Positions 1 to 13,884 of a DNA stretch of 36,713 nucleotides are shown piece after piece; position 1 is the first letter of the stretch, and every line of letters starts with the position of its first letter. Source of the stretch: Alphaproteobacteria bacterium (GTDB lineage: Bacteria; Pseudomonadota; Alphaproteobacteria; SMXQ01); contig WHSO01000030.1 in NCBI GenBank assembly GCA_009380075.1, positions 1-36,713 on the forward strand, given 5' to 3'. A program made the position numbers and the translations under genes. The notes beneath the pieces were generated by a model. It was not told the DNA's origin. It saw only the letters and a list, made by a program, of their open reading frames with translations, and searched no databases.

Positions 1-124
1 AGCAGCTTTCCGCGCTTGCCGCCGCCGCCCACGCCATCGGCCACCGCGACGCCGCCGGGAACCTCGCCATCCTCGTGATCAACCTGGTGCCACCGCGCCT
101 GCGCAACGGCGGACAGGAGGCGGC

Positions 125-128
<4 letters not shown>
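1..128 (+). CDS. murG: MurG C-terminal end (partial)
   Basis: This is the last 41 or so codons of an open frame that enters from the left edge and stops with TGA at 126-128. The translation includes an Ala-rich helix ([19 protein letters not shown]) of the kind found at the C-terminus of MurG. MurG is the peripheral membrane enzyme that adds N-acetylglucosamine to lipid I to make lipid II. The assignment rests mainly on position: murG precedes murC in alphaproteobacterial division and cell-wall clusters. The stop overlaps the murC start as ATGA, so the two are probably translationally coupled. No catalytic residues lie inside the window. Confidence 0.8.
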
Positions 129-1551
<1,423 letters not shown>

Positions 1552-1555
<4 letters not shown>

Positions 1556-2502
1556 TGACGCGGGAACGCACCATCCGGCGCCTGCTCGACCGCCTGCCAG
1601 CGGTGCGCGGCCGCTACCGCGAGGGCACCGATCTTGCCCGCACCACCTGGTTCCGCGTCGGCGGCCCGGCCGAGGTCCTGTTCCGCCCCGCCGATACCGA
1701 GGACCTGTGCGCGTTTCTCGCCAACCGCCCGCGCGACGTGCCGGTCACCGTGATCGGCGTCGGCTCCAACCTGCTGGTGCGCGACGGTGGCGTGCCGGGG
1801 GTGGTCATCCGCCTCGGCGGGGAGTTCGCCACCATCGACATCGACGGCACCGAGGTTTCGGCCGGCGCGGGCGCACTCGACGGCAACGTCGCCCATGCCG
1901 CCGCCGTCGCCGGCATCGCCGGGCTGGAGTTCCTCGCCGGCATCCCCGGCACCATCGGCGGGGCGCTGCGCATGAACGCGGGTGCCTACGGCCGGGAAAT
2001 GTCCGACGTGCTGGTCGAGGCCGAGGCCGTCGGCCCCGACGGCGCGCGCCACGTTCTCACCCCCACGGACATGGGGATGGATTACCGCCACACCGGCGTG
2101 CCCGCCGACATCATCTTCACCGGCGCACGCCTGCGCGGGAAGCCCGGCGTGCGCACGGAGATCGCGCACCGCATCAAGGAAATCCAGGACGCCCGCGCCG
2201 CCACCCAGCCGGTACGTACGCGCACCGGCGGCTCGACCTTCCGCAATCCGGGCGGCCGGGCCGCGGACGGGACCAAGGCGTGGCAACTGATCGACGCCGC
2301 CGACTGCCGCGGGCTGCTGATCGGCGGGGCGCGGGTGTCGCCGCAGCACTGCAATTTCCTGATCAACGAAGGCAACGCCACCGCCGCCGATATCGAGGCC
2401 CTGGGCGAAGAGGTCCGCCGCAGGGTGCTCGAGCAGACCGGCGTCATGCTCGAGTGGGAAATCCGCATCATCGGCGTGCCGCTCAGGGGGCATCGGACAT
2501 GA
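1552..2502 (+). CDS. murB: UDP-N-acetylenolpyruvoylglucosamine reductase MurB
   Basis: MurB is the FAD- and NADPH-dependent reductase that turns UDP-GlcNAc-enolpyruvate into UDP-MurNAc. The 316-residue protein has the FAD-binding stretch [14 protein letters not shown] at about residues 65-78 and [19 protein letters not shown] in the middle. The catalytic-serine segment TGGSTFRNP is near 226. [13 protein letters not shown] near the C-terminus carries the conserved glutamate region. The start overlaps the murC stop (ATGA). A second ATG directly follows the first, so the true start could be one codon later. The stop TGA at 2500-2502 overlaps the ddl start at 2499. Confidence 0.98.
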
Positions 2503-3440
2503 GCGCGGCCGGCAACCTCCGCATCGCGGTCCTGATGGGCGGCCCCTCGGCCGAACGCGAGGTTTCGCTCGTTTCCGGCGCCGCCTGCGCCAAGGCGTTG
2601 GGCGAGCTGGACCACGACGTCTTCACCGTCGATGTCGGCCACGATCTCGCGCCGGTGGTGACGGAGCTGGCCGCGAAGAAGCCCGATGTCGCCTTCAACG
2701 CCCTGCACGGACGCTTCGGCGAGGACGGCTGCATCCAGGGCGTGCTGGAACTACTGCGGATTCCCTATACCCATTCCGGCGTGCTGGCCTCGGCGCTGGC
2801 CATGGACAAGCCGACCGCCCGCAGGCTGTTCATGCAGGCCGGCCTCGCCTGCGCCGAGGGCCGCGTCTGCACCCGCGCCGAGGTGACCTCCGGCCACGTC
2901 ATGGCGCCGCCCTACGTGATCAAGCCGCTGAACGAAGGCTCCTCGGTCGGGGTCGAGATCGTGTTCGAGGGCGACAACGTGCCGCCGGCCCGCGACTGGC
3001 CGTTCGGTGACAGGGTGCTGGTCGAGCGCTACATCCCCGGCCGCGAGGTCCAGGTGGCGGTGATGGGCGATCGCGCCCTCGGCGCCATCGAGATCCGCCC
3101 CAAGGGGCGCTTCTACGACTACGAGGCCAAATACACCGAAGGCAAGGCCGAGCACCTGATGCCCGCACCGATCGGCGAAAAGGCCTATGCCGAGGCGCTG
3201 CGCATCGGCGCCGCGGCCCATGCCGCGCTCGGCTGCCGCGGCGTTACCCGCACCGACCTGCGCTACGACGACACCTCCGCTGCGTCGCGCGGCGCATCCG
3301 GTCGCTTCGTCGTGCTCGAGGTCAATACCCAGCCCGGGATGACGCCGCTGTCCCTGGTGCCGGAAATCGCCCAGCACACCGGCATCGGCTTCGGGGAACT
3401 GGTTTCGTGGATGGTGGAGGACGCGTCATGCCCGCGCTGA
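2499..3440 (+). CDS. ddl: D-alanine--D-alanine ligase
   Basis: This cytoplasmic ATP-grasp ligase joins two D-alanines for the peptidoglycan pentapeptide. The 313-residue product starts [20 protein letters not shown], with the typical GGPSAEREVSL N-terminal motif. HGRFGEDGCIQG follows near residue 70, where the usual residue after Gly is Pro. YVIKPLNEGSSVGV is the ATP-grasp lysine segment, and the magnesium-binding EVNTQPGMTPLSL is near 274. The frame stays open far upstream inside murB, but that is a shadow: the start at 2499 overlaps the murB stop and matches the family N-terminus. The end overlaps the start of ftsQ. Confidence 0.97.
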   Translation: MSAAGNLRIAVLMGGPSAEREVSLVSGAACAKALGELDHDVFTVDVGHDLAPVVTELAAKKPDVAFNALHGRFGEDGCIQGVLELLRIPYTHSGVLASALAMDKPTARRLFMQAGLACAEGRVCTRAEVTSGHVMAPPYVIKPLNEGSSVGVEIVFEGDNVPPARDWPFGDRVLVERYIPGREVQVAVMGDRALGAIEIRPKGRFYDYEAKYTEGKAEHLMPAPIGEKAYAEALRIGAAAHAALGCRGVTRTDLRYDDTSAASRGASGRFVVLEVNTQPGMTPLSLVPEIAQHTGIGFGELVSWMVEDASCPR

Positions 3441-4321
3441 AACGCCGCCGCGCCCGCAAGACGGCGCCGAAACGGCCCCGCCGCAAGGCCCTGGCGAAGC
3501 AAATTCGCGCCGCGCTGCGCTGGAGCCTGCCGATCCTTGCCTTCGCCGCGGTCGTGGGCGGCGGCGTGTGGCTCTTTACCGGCGGGCGCGCCGCCGCGTT
3601 TCTCGGCGTCGCCCGGGATGGAATGATTACGGCGTCGGCGCACGCCGGCCTCAGGGTCGAGAACGTGCTGGTCACCGGGCGCTACCGTACCGCGCGGGAG
3701 GATATCACAGGCGCCCTCGGCGCCCGGCGCGGCATGGCAATCCTTGCCTTCGACCCGTTCACCGCCAAGCAGCGGCTGGAAAAGCTCAATTGGGTGCGGG
3801 CCGTCACCGTCGAGCGGCGCCTGCCCGACACCATCTACCTGCGCCTCGTCGAACGCGAACCGCTGGCGCTGTGGCAGGCGGGAGGCAAGCTCGCACTGAT
3901 CGACCGCGACGGCGTGGTCATCACGCGCCGGCACCTCGGGCGCTACGCGGCCCTGCCGCTGGTGGTGGGCGAGGACGCCGCATCCCATGCCGAGACCATC
4001 ATCGCCATCCTGCGTGCGCGCCCGGTGGTGGCCGAGGCCACCAGTGCCATGATCCGCGTCGCGGGACGGCGCTGGGACCTGAAGCTCAAGGCCGGCGTCA
4101 TGGTGCATCTGCCCGAGGACGGCGCGGCGCGGGCCGTGGCCAGCCTCGCCCGGCTGATCGCCCGTGACCGGATTCTCGAACGCGACGTGACCGTCATCGA
4201 CATGCGCCTGCCGGATCGCCTCGTGGTGCGCACGAAGCCGGGCGCGCGGCCGCAATCAGGCAACGACGGCGGCAAGGATTCCAGGGCCGGCACCGCGCGG
4301 CGGCCGGCCAGGGACACGTAA
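3428..4321 (+). CDS. ftsQ: cell division protein FtsQ
   Basis: FtsQ is a bitopic inner-membrane protein that links early and late divisome proteins, mainly through its periplasmic domain. The 297-residue product has a very basic cytoplasmic tail (residues 1-30, rich in Arg and Lys). One membrane segment lies at about 33-50, a POTRA domain at about 75-150 (LRVENVLVTGRYRTAREDI onward), and the FtsQ beta domain fills the rest. A start at 3407 is also open, but the ATG at 3428 is preceded by GGAGG at about 3416-3420 and overlaps only the last codons of ddl. The C-terminal tail after about residue 270 is low-complexity and charged. ftsA follows after 32 bp. Confidence 0.95.
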   Translation: MPALKRRRARKTAPKRPRRKALAKQIRAALRWSLPILAFAAVVGGGVWLFTGGRAAAFLGVARDGMITASAHAGLRVENVLVTGRYRTAREDITGALGARRGMAILAFDPFTAKQRLEKLNWVRAVTVERRLPDTIYLRLVEREPLALWQAGGKLALIDRDGVVITRRHLGRYAALPLVVGEDAASHAETIIAILRARPVVAEATSAMIRVAGRRWDLKLKAGVMVHLPEDGAARAVASLARLIARDRILERDVTVIDMRLPDRLVVRTKPGARPQSGNDGGKDSRAGTARRPARDT

Positions 4322-4353
4322 ACCGGGGAAACACGAATGCTTCAGGGAAACTC

Positions 4354-5625
4354 ATGAAATCGCGTCTGAACAGATCGAAGCACGGGCTGATCACCGCGCT
4401 CGACATCGGTTCGAGCAAGATCGCCTGCTTCATCGCGCGCATCAACGAAGGCGACGCGATCCGCGTCGTCGGAATCGGGCATCACGCCTCTGCCGGGGTG
4501 CGTTCGGGCGTCATCTCCGACGTCGACGCGGCGGAGGAAACGATTCTCGCCACCGTGCACGCCGCCGAACAGATGGCCGGTGAAACCATCGACAGCGTGC
4601 TGGTCAACCTGTCCGGCGGCGCACCGCATTCCGACATCCTCCATTACGACGTGTCGATCGCCGGTCACGAGGTCGGCGACGCCGACATGCGGAAGGTCCT
4701 GGCCCAGGGGCATGCCGCCTGCCAGACCGACGACCGCGAACTCATCCACTGCATCCCCGTGGGCTACACCATCGACGGGGCGCGCGGCATCCGCGACCCG
4801 CGCGGCATGTACGGCGAACGGCTCGGTGTCTCCATGCACGTCATTACCGCGATGACGGGCGCGGTGCGCACCCTCATCACCTGCCTCAACCGCTGCCGGC
4901 TCGAGGTGTCGGACATCGTGCTCGCCCCCTATTCGGCCGGACTGGCCGCGCTGGTCGACGACGAGATCAACCTCGGTGCCACCGTGATCGACATGGGGGC
5001 GGGCACCACGTCCATGGCGGTGTTCTACGACGGCCACCTGATCCACGCCGACAGCGTGCCGGTGGGTGGCTCTCACGTCACCATGGATATCGCCCGCGGG
5101 CTGTCGACTCCCCTCGCCCATGCCGAACGCATGAAAACGCTTTATGGAAACGCCATTGCGTCGGGCTCCGACGACCGCGAACTGATCGACGTTCCGCTGA
5201 TGGGCGAGGAAGACCGCGACCAGGCCAATCACGTGCCGCGGTCGATGCTCGTCAGCATCATCCGCCCGCGGCTCGAGGAAACCTTCGAGCTCCTGCGCGG
5301 GCGGCTCGAGATGGCGGGCCACGACAGGATCGCCGGTCGCCGGGTGGTGCTGACCGGTGGCGGCAGCCAGCTCCAGGGCGTGCCGGAACTGGCCGCCGAC
5401 ATTCTCGACAAGCAGGTCCGCCGGGGCCGCCCGCTCAAGGTCGCGGGCCTCGCGGATTCCACCGGCGGGCCGGCCTTCGCCGCCTGCGCCGGACTGCTTG
5501 CCTTCGCCGCGCGCCGCCCCGACGAGGCGCCCACCGTCCTCGCCCAGGCGCGTTCCCGTTCAACAACAGAAGAGCCGAATGGGCTGGTCGGCCGATTCGG
5601 AACATGGCTCCGTGAAAACTTCTGA
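4354..5625 (+). CDS. ftsA: cell division protein FtsA
   Basis: FtsA is an actin-like ATPase that tethers FtsZ filaments to the inner membrane. The 423-residue protein shows the actin-fold phosphate-1 loop LDIGSSKIACFIA near residues 15-27. The phosphate-2 loop VIDMGAGTTSMAVF is near 210 and the adenosine motif LTGGGSQLQGV near 333. The C-terminus (about 410-423, GLVGRFGTWLRENF) is the expected amphipathic membrane-targeting helix. An AGGGA site 5 bp before the ATG supports the start. The gene is followed by 173 bp of non-coding DNA before ftsZ, so ftsZ may have its own promoter or translational control. Confidence 0.97.
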   Translation: MKSRLNRSKHGLITALDIGSSKIACFIARINEGDAIRVVGIGHHASAGVRSGVISDVDAAEETILATVHAAEQMAGETIDSVLVNLSGGAPHSDILHYDVSIAGHEVGDADMRKVLAQGHAACQTDDRELIHCIPVGYTIDGARGIRDPRGMYGERLGVSMHVITAMTGAVRTLITCLNRCRLEVSDIVLAPYSAGLAALVDDEINLGATVIDMGAGTTSMAVFYDGHLIHADSVPVGGSHVTMDIARGLSTPLAHAERMKTLYGNAIASGSDDRELIDVPLMGEEDRDQANHVPRSMLVSIIRPRLEETFELLRGRLEMAGHDRIAGRRVVLTGGGSQLQGVPELAADILDKQVRRGRPLKVAGLADSTGGPAFAACAGLLAFAARRPDEAPTVLAQARSRSTTEEPNGLVGRFGTWLRENF

Positions 5626-5763
5626 CCGCAACTCCCATCGTCCCCGCGCCGTGCGGGAAACGACTCCCTCGTCCGGCGGGACCGTCGCGTCCGTCCGGGC
5701 AACCGCGTTCATCACCACCGCAGCACGCTTCTCCCTTCACCATCACCATCACCAGCACCCAAC

Positions 5764-5779
5764 CAGGCCCTGCGGCCTG
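5764..5779 (+). promoter_or_regulatory. short hairpin just upstream of the ftsZ ribosome site
   Basis: CAGGCC-CTGC-GGCCTG is a perfect 6-bp inverted repeat with a tetraloop. It ends 6 bases before the TAAGGAGG ribosome site (5786-5793) of ftsZ. The rest of the ftsA-ftsZ gap (5626-5798) is C-rich on this strand and has no gene I can support. A role in folding of the ftsZ leader is inference only. Confidence 0.4.
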
Positions 5780-5798
5780 ACAGTGTAAGGAGGCACAT

Positions 5799-7526
<1,728 letters not shown>

Positions 7527-7552
7527 GAGACCGGCGGAATCGTTACGGACTC

Positions 7553-7588
7553 GGGCCCGAAACCCAAATAGCGTGGAGTTTCGGGCCC
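7553..7588 (+). terminator. strong hairpin after ftsZ
   Basis: The arms GGGCCCGAAAC (7553-7563) and GTTTCGGGCCC (7578-7588) pair perfectly over 11 bp with a 14-base loop, 27 bp after the ftsZ stop. It is followed by TTGTT rather than a clean T-run, so termination may be partial. The remaining bases to the lpxC start (7589-7733) contain a small palindrome AACAATTGTT (7607-7616). I see no convincing promoter there. Confidence 0.55.
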
Positions 7589-7733
7589 TTGTTCGTAACA
7601 TTCTGAAACAATTGTTGATTTGAGGCCTCCGGGTGAGCTTGGTAAACAACTCTCCGGATGCCCTTTTGAGGGGGGTGTTCCGCCTTGGCCATCACCGACG
7701 TAACGGGGCCGGGACATCAATCGGTTGGACATC

Positions 7734-8273
7734 ATGAGTGATTTTGCCAAACAGAGTACCGTAAACAATCCCATCAGCTGTTCCGGCATCGGTCTGCACA
7801 CCGGCGCCAGGGTAGCGATGACGATTCTGCCGGCCAAGGCGGGCAGCGGCATCACGTTCAAGCGCGTCGACATTTCCGGGCGCCAGGCGGTGATCGAAGC
7901 GAACTGGCGCAACGTCGTCGACTCGCTCCTGTGTTCGACCATTACCAATGCCGACGGCGTGACCATAGCCACGATCGAACACCTGATGGCGGCCTTTTCC
8001 GGTCTTGGCATCGACAACGCTTTGGTGGAAATCAACGGCCCCGAAGTTCCGATCATGGACGGCAGCGCCGCGCCCTTCGCGTTCCTGATCGAATGCGCCG
8101 GCGTTCGCGAACAGAATGCGGCGCGGTCCGCCATCCGGATCAGGAAGGCGGTGGAGGTGCGTGAAGGAAACCGCTTTGCATCGCTGGTTCCCGCCGATTC
8201 CTTCGCCATCAGCTTCGATATCGAGTTCCCCTCACCCGCCGTGGCGAGCCATCCCACGCGATCAAGCTCATGA
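7734..8273 (+). CDS. lpxC: LpxC, N-terminal part (gene split by frameshift)
   Basis: LpxC is the zinc-dependent deacetylase that performs the committed step of lipid A synthesis. This frame encodes the first half: [12 protein letters not shown] near residue 14, [21 protein letters not shown] with the catalytic Glu and a zinc-binding His, and [14 protein letters not shown]. The normal sequence continues to [10 protein letters not shown], after which the frame runs out of family similarity and stops at TGA 8271-8273. The missing half is encoded one frame over, directly downstream. Restoring one base near 8243 (GTG-GC to GTG-GGC) would give a continuous protein of about 315 residues, the usual LpxC length. 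A TTG at 7725 is also open, but ATG 7734 fits the family N-terminus better. Confidence 0.85.
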   Translation: MSDFAKQSTVNNPISCSGIGLHTGARVAMTILPAKAGSGITFKRVDISGRQAVIEANWRNVVDSLLCSTITNADGVTIATIEHLMAAFSGLGIDNALVEINGPEVPIMDGSAAPFAFLIECAGVREQNAARSAIRIRKAVEVREGNRFASLVPADSFAISFDIEFPSPAVASHPTRSSS

Positions 8274-8680
8274 ACGGCGCCTTCAAGAAGGAAGTCGCTC
8301 GCGCCCGTACCTTCGGCTTCGAGCACGAAATCGCGGCCCTGCGCGCCGCCGGCCTGCTGCAGGGCGGCTCGCTGGACAATGCCGTGGTGGTCAGTGGTGC
8401 CAAGGTGCTGAACGATTCCGGCCTGCGCTACGGCGACGAATTCGTCCGCCACAAGATCCTCGATTCGATCGGCGATCTTTACCTCGCCGGCCATCCCGTC
8501 GTCGGCCATTTCCACGGTTCGCGGTCCGGTCACGCGATGAACCACAAGCTGCTCGCCGCGCTGTTCGCCGACGCCTCGGCCTACGACATCGTGCCGATGA
8601 CCGAAGCCTCTCCCCATCGGGAGATCGCGTTCGAGGATTTCGCCGCCGCGCCGCCGCGCGCCGCCGCGGCCCACGGCTGA
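8270..8680 (+). CDS. lpxC: LpxC, C-terminal part (gene split by frameshift)
   Basis: This frame carries the second half of Lpx[22 protein letters not shown], then [17 protein letters not shown] with the second zinc His and the conserved Asp, and [17 protein letters not shown] with the third catalytic His. All hallmark residues are therefore present across the two pieces. Family similarity in this frame begins about nine codons before the ATG (GEPSHAIKL), which shows that the break is an indel and not two natural genes. By chance the ATG at 8270 overlaps the TGA that ends the first part (ATGA), so re-initiation could make a separate 136-residue polypeptide. The break falls inside domain II, so two separate pieces would have to reassociate to be active. 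Confidence 0.85.
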   Translation: MNGAFKKEVARARTFGFEHEIAALRAAGLLQGGSLDNAVVVSGAKVLNDSGLRYGDEFVRHKILDSIGDLYLAGHPVVGHFHGSRSGHAMNHKLLAALFADASAYDIVPMTEASPHREIAFEDFAAAPPRAAAAHG

Positions 8681-8718
8681 TCCCCGGCCCAGCCCCCCAG
8701 ATTGTCCGGACCTTGGTC

Positions 8719-8749
8719 TTGCCGCTCGGCGGCGGGCGCGTGCTATACT
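8719..8749 (+). promoter_or_regulatory. probable extended -10 promoter for bamD
   Basis: TGCTATACT at 8741-8749 is a textbook extended -10 element (TGN followed by TATACT). A weak -35-like TTGCCG lies at 8719-8724 with a 19-bp spacer. Transcription would begin near 8756. The leader then contains CGCGCC (8759-8764) and GGCGCG (8774-8779), able to form a small hairpin just before the bamD start codons. This would uncouple bamD-recN-ligA from the upstream division genes. Confidence 0.55.
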
Positions 8750-8793
8750 CGCCCTGCACGCGCCGCCCATTCTGGCGCGCATGAAAAACCCGT

Positions 8794-9678
8794 ATGCCTC
8801 GCTGCATGAACGCCATGGACCCCTGCCGCCGCAAGACCCCGTCTTCCATCCCGCGCCGAGCGGACCGCATTGCCGCGGTCGCCCTGGCGCTTGCGCTGAC
8901 CGTCGTACTCGGTGCCTGTTCGACCGCGCCGCCGAAGGTTCAGCCGGACCGCCCGGTGGAGGAGCTCTACAACACCGGCATCAACATGCTGGCCCAGGAC
9001 GAGCCGATCCGCGCCGTCGAGTTCTTCGAGGAAGTCGAGCGCCAGCACCCCTATTCCGTATGGGCGAGCAAGGCGGTCCTGATGGCGTCCTATACCCGCT
9101 ATCGCATCGCCCGCTACGACGAATCGATCATCGGGCTCGACCGCTTCATCCGCCTGCATCCGGGCAGCCGCGATATCGCCTATGCCTACTACCTGCGGGC
9201 GCTGTGTTTCTACGAACAGGTGGGCGACATCCACCGCGACCAGGCCGCCACCCTGAAGGCGACCGAGGCCCTGAGTGAAGTGGTGCGGCGTTTCCCCAAT
9301 TCGAAGTATGCGAACGACGCCAAGTTCAAGGTCGACCTCACCCTCGACCAGCTGGCGGGACAGGAAATGGCGATCGGCCGCTGGTACCAGCGCCGGCGCG
9401 AGCACCAGGCCGCCATCAACCGCTTCAACCGCGTCGTCGAGAAATTCCAGACCACCTCCCACGTGCCGGAAGCGCTGCACCGGCTGACCGAAAGCTATAT
9501 CGCGCTCGGCCTCGCCGAGGAGGCGAAACGCACCGCCGCCGTCTTGGGCCATAATTTCCCGGGTAGCGAATGGTACGTCGATTCCTACGCGCTGATGACC
9601 GGCAGGCGTGTCGCGGGAACGCCCCAGGAACCCGAGCGCCCCGGTTGGCTGAGCCGCACCTGGAACACCATCTTCTAG
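8794..9678 (+). CDS. bamD: outer membrane assembly lipoprotein BamD
   Basis: BamD is the essential TPR lipoprotein of the BAM complex that inserts beta-barrel proteins into the outer membrane. The 294-residue frame has a basic N-terminus, a hydrophobic signal segment and the lipobox VLGAC with the lipidated Cys at residue 42. TPR-type helices follow (VEELYNTGINMLAQDEP, AVEFFEEVERQHPYSVWA, ALSEVVRRFPNSKYANDA). RRREHQAAINRFNRVVE is typical of the third repeat in this family. Starts at 8806 and 8815 are also possible; 8815 gives the more usual 34-residue signal peptide, and no clear ribosome site decides it. recN follows after 9 bp. Confidence 0.95.
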   Translation: MPRCMNAMDPCRRKTPSSIPRRADRIAAVALALALTVVLGACSTAPPKVQPDRPVEELYNTGINMLAQDEPIRAVEFFEEVERQHPYSVWASKAVLMASYTRYRIARYDESIIGLDRFIRLHPGSRDIAYAYYLRALCFYEQVGDIHRDQAATLKATEALSEVVRRFPNSKYANDAKFKVDLTLDQLAGQEMAIGRWYQRRREHQAAINRFNRVVEKFQTTSHVPEALHRLTESYIALGLAEEAKRTAAVLGHNFPGSEWYVDSYALMTGRRVAGTPQEPERPGWLSRTWNTIF

Positions 9679-9687
9679 CCGCCGCCG

Positions 9688-13463
<3,776 letters not shown>

Positions 13464-13520
13464 ACTCGGTATGCCCGTGAAGAGACGCGTTCCGGTCCTC
13501 ACGCGGAGGGAGGAACGAAC

Positions 13521-13760
13521 ATGACCGCCAAGGCAACACGCGCGAAGCCGCATATCCAGTATCACAAGGACGGAAGTGTCTGGGCCAAGGGTCAAACCAC
13601 TGGCGATGTTCCCACAGGCTACTGGGAATGGTTCCGGAAGGACGGAACCCGGTTACGTTCGGGCTTCTTCGAGGATGGAAAGCAGGTGGGTGAGTGGACC
13701 ACCTATGACCGGAAAGGCCGGGTTTACAAGGTCACGAAAATGAGTCCCGGGACCGTGTGA
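13521..13760 (+). CDS. small MORN-like (YwqK-type) protein
   Basis: This is a 79-residue protein built from repeats of the form DG-x5-G-x-W-x2-(Y/F)-x2-(D/K)-G: KDGSVWAKG, GYWEWFRKDGTRLRSG, and GEWTTYDRKGRVY. This resembles MORN repeats and the short proteins annotated as the YwqK-family antitoxin. No partner toxin gene is next to it, so an antitoxin role is not supported. A GGAGGGAGG ribosome site at about 13504-13511 supports the start. There is no signal peptide or membrane segment. It lies 57 bp after ligA on the same strand. Its product is probably cytoplasmic and its function is unknown. Confidence 0.8.
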   Translation: MTAKATRAKPHIQYHKDGSVWAKGQTTGDVPTGYWEWFRKDGTRLRSGFFEDGKQVGEWTTYDRKGRVYKVTKMSPGTV

Positions 13761-13791
13761 GTGGTTGCGCCGTAAGCGCTCCCACCATCGA

Positions 13792-13820
13792 TTGACGGCT
13801 TTCGATTATTTGGTCACATT
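13792..13820 (+). promoter_or_regulatory. possible promoter for the sensor kinase gene
   Basis: TTGACG (13792-13797) is a good -35 match. It is followed after 17 bp by CACATT (13815-13820), a poor -10. It is the best candidate in the 124-bp gap before the kinase gene, which needs its own transcription start if the MORN-like gene ends the upstream unit. Confidence 0.3.
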
Positions 13821-13884
13821 GAATGCCAAGTGAGGAAAGCACGTTTCCGGGCGCTTTTTCCTTTCCTGACCGGGACTCCATCCT

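Noticed and set aside
5740-5765. A run that reads as six histidines (CAT/CAC repeats) before ftsZ, resembling a His-tag
   Set aside because: It lies in the ftsA-ftsZ gap in a frame with no start, ribosome site or family similarity. It looks like a chance CAY repeat, not engineered sequence.
9679-9687. Possible LexA control of recN (and of uvrD at 22907-22999)
   Set aside because: No GTTC-N7-GTTC or close variant is present upstream of either gene.
13521-13760. Toxin-antitoxin pair, suggested by the YwqK-like protein
   Set aside because: No candidate toxin gene lies on either side; the neighbours are ligA and a sensor kinase.
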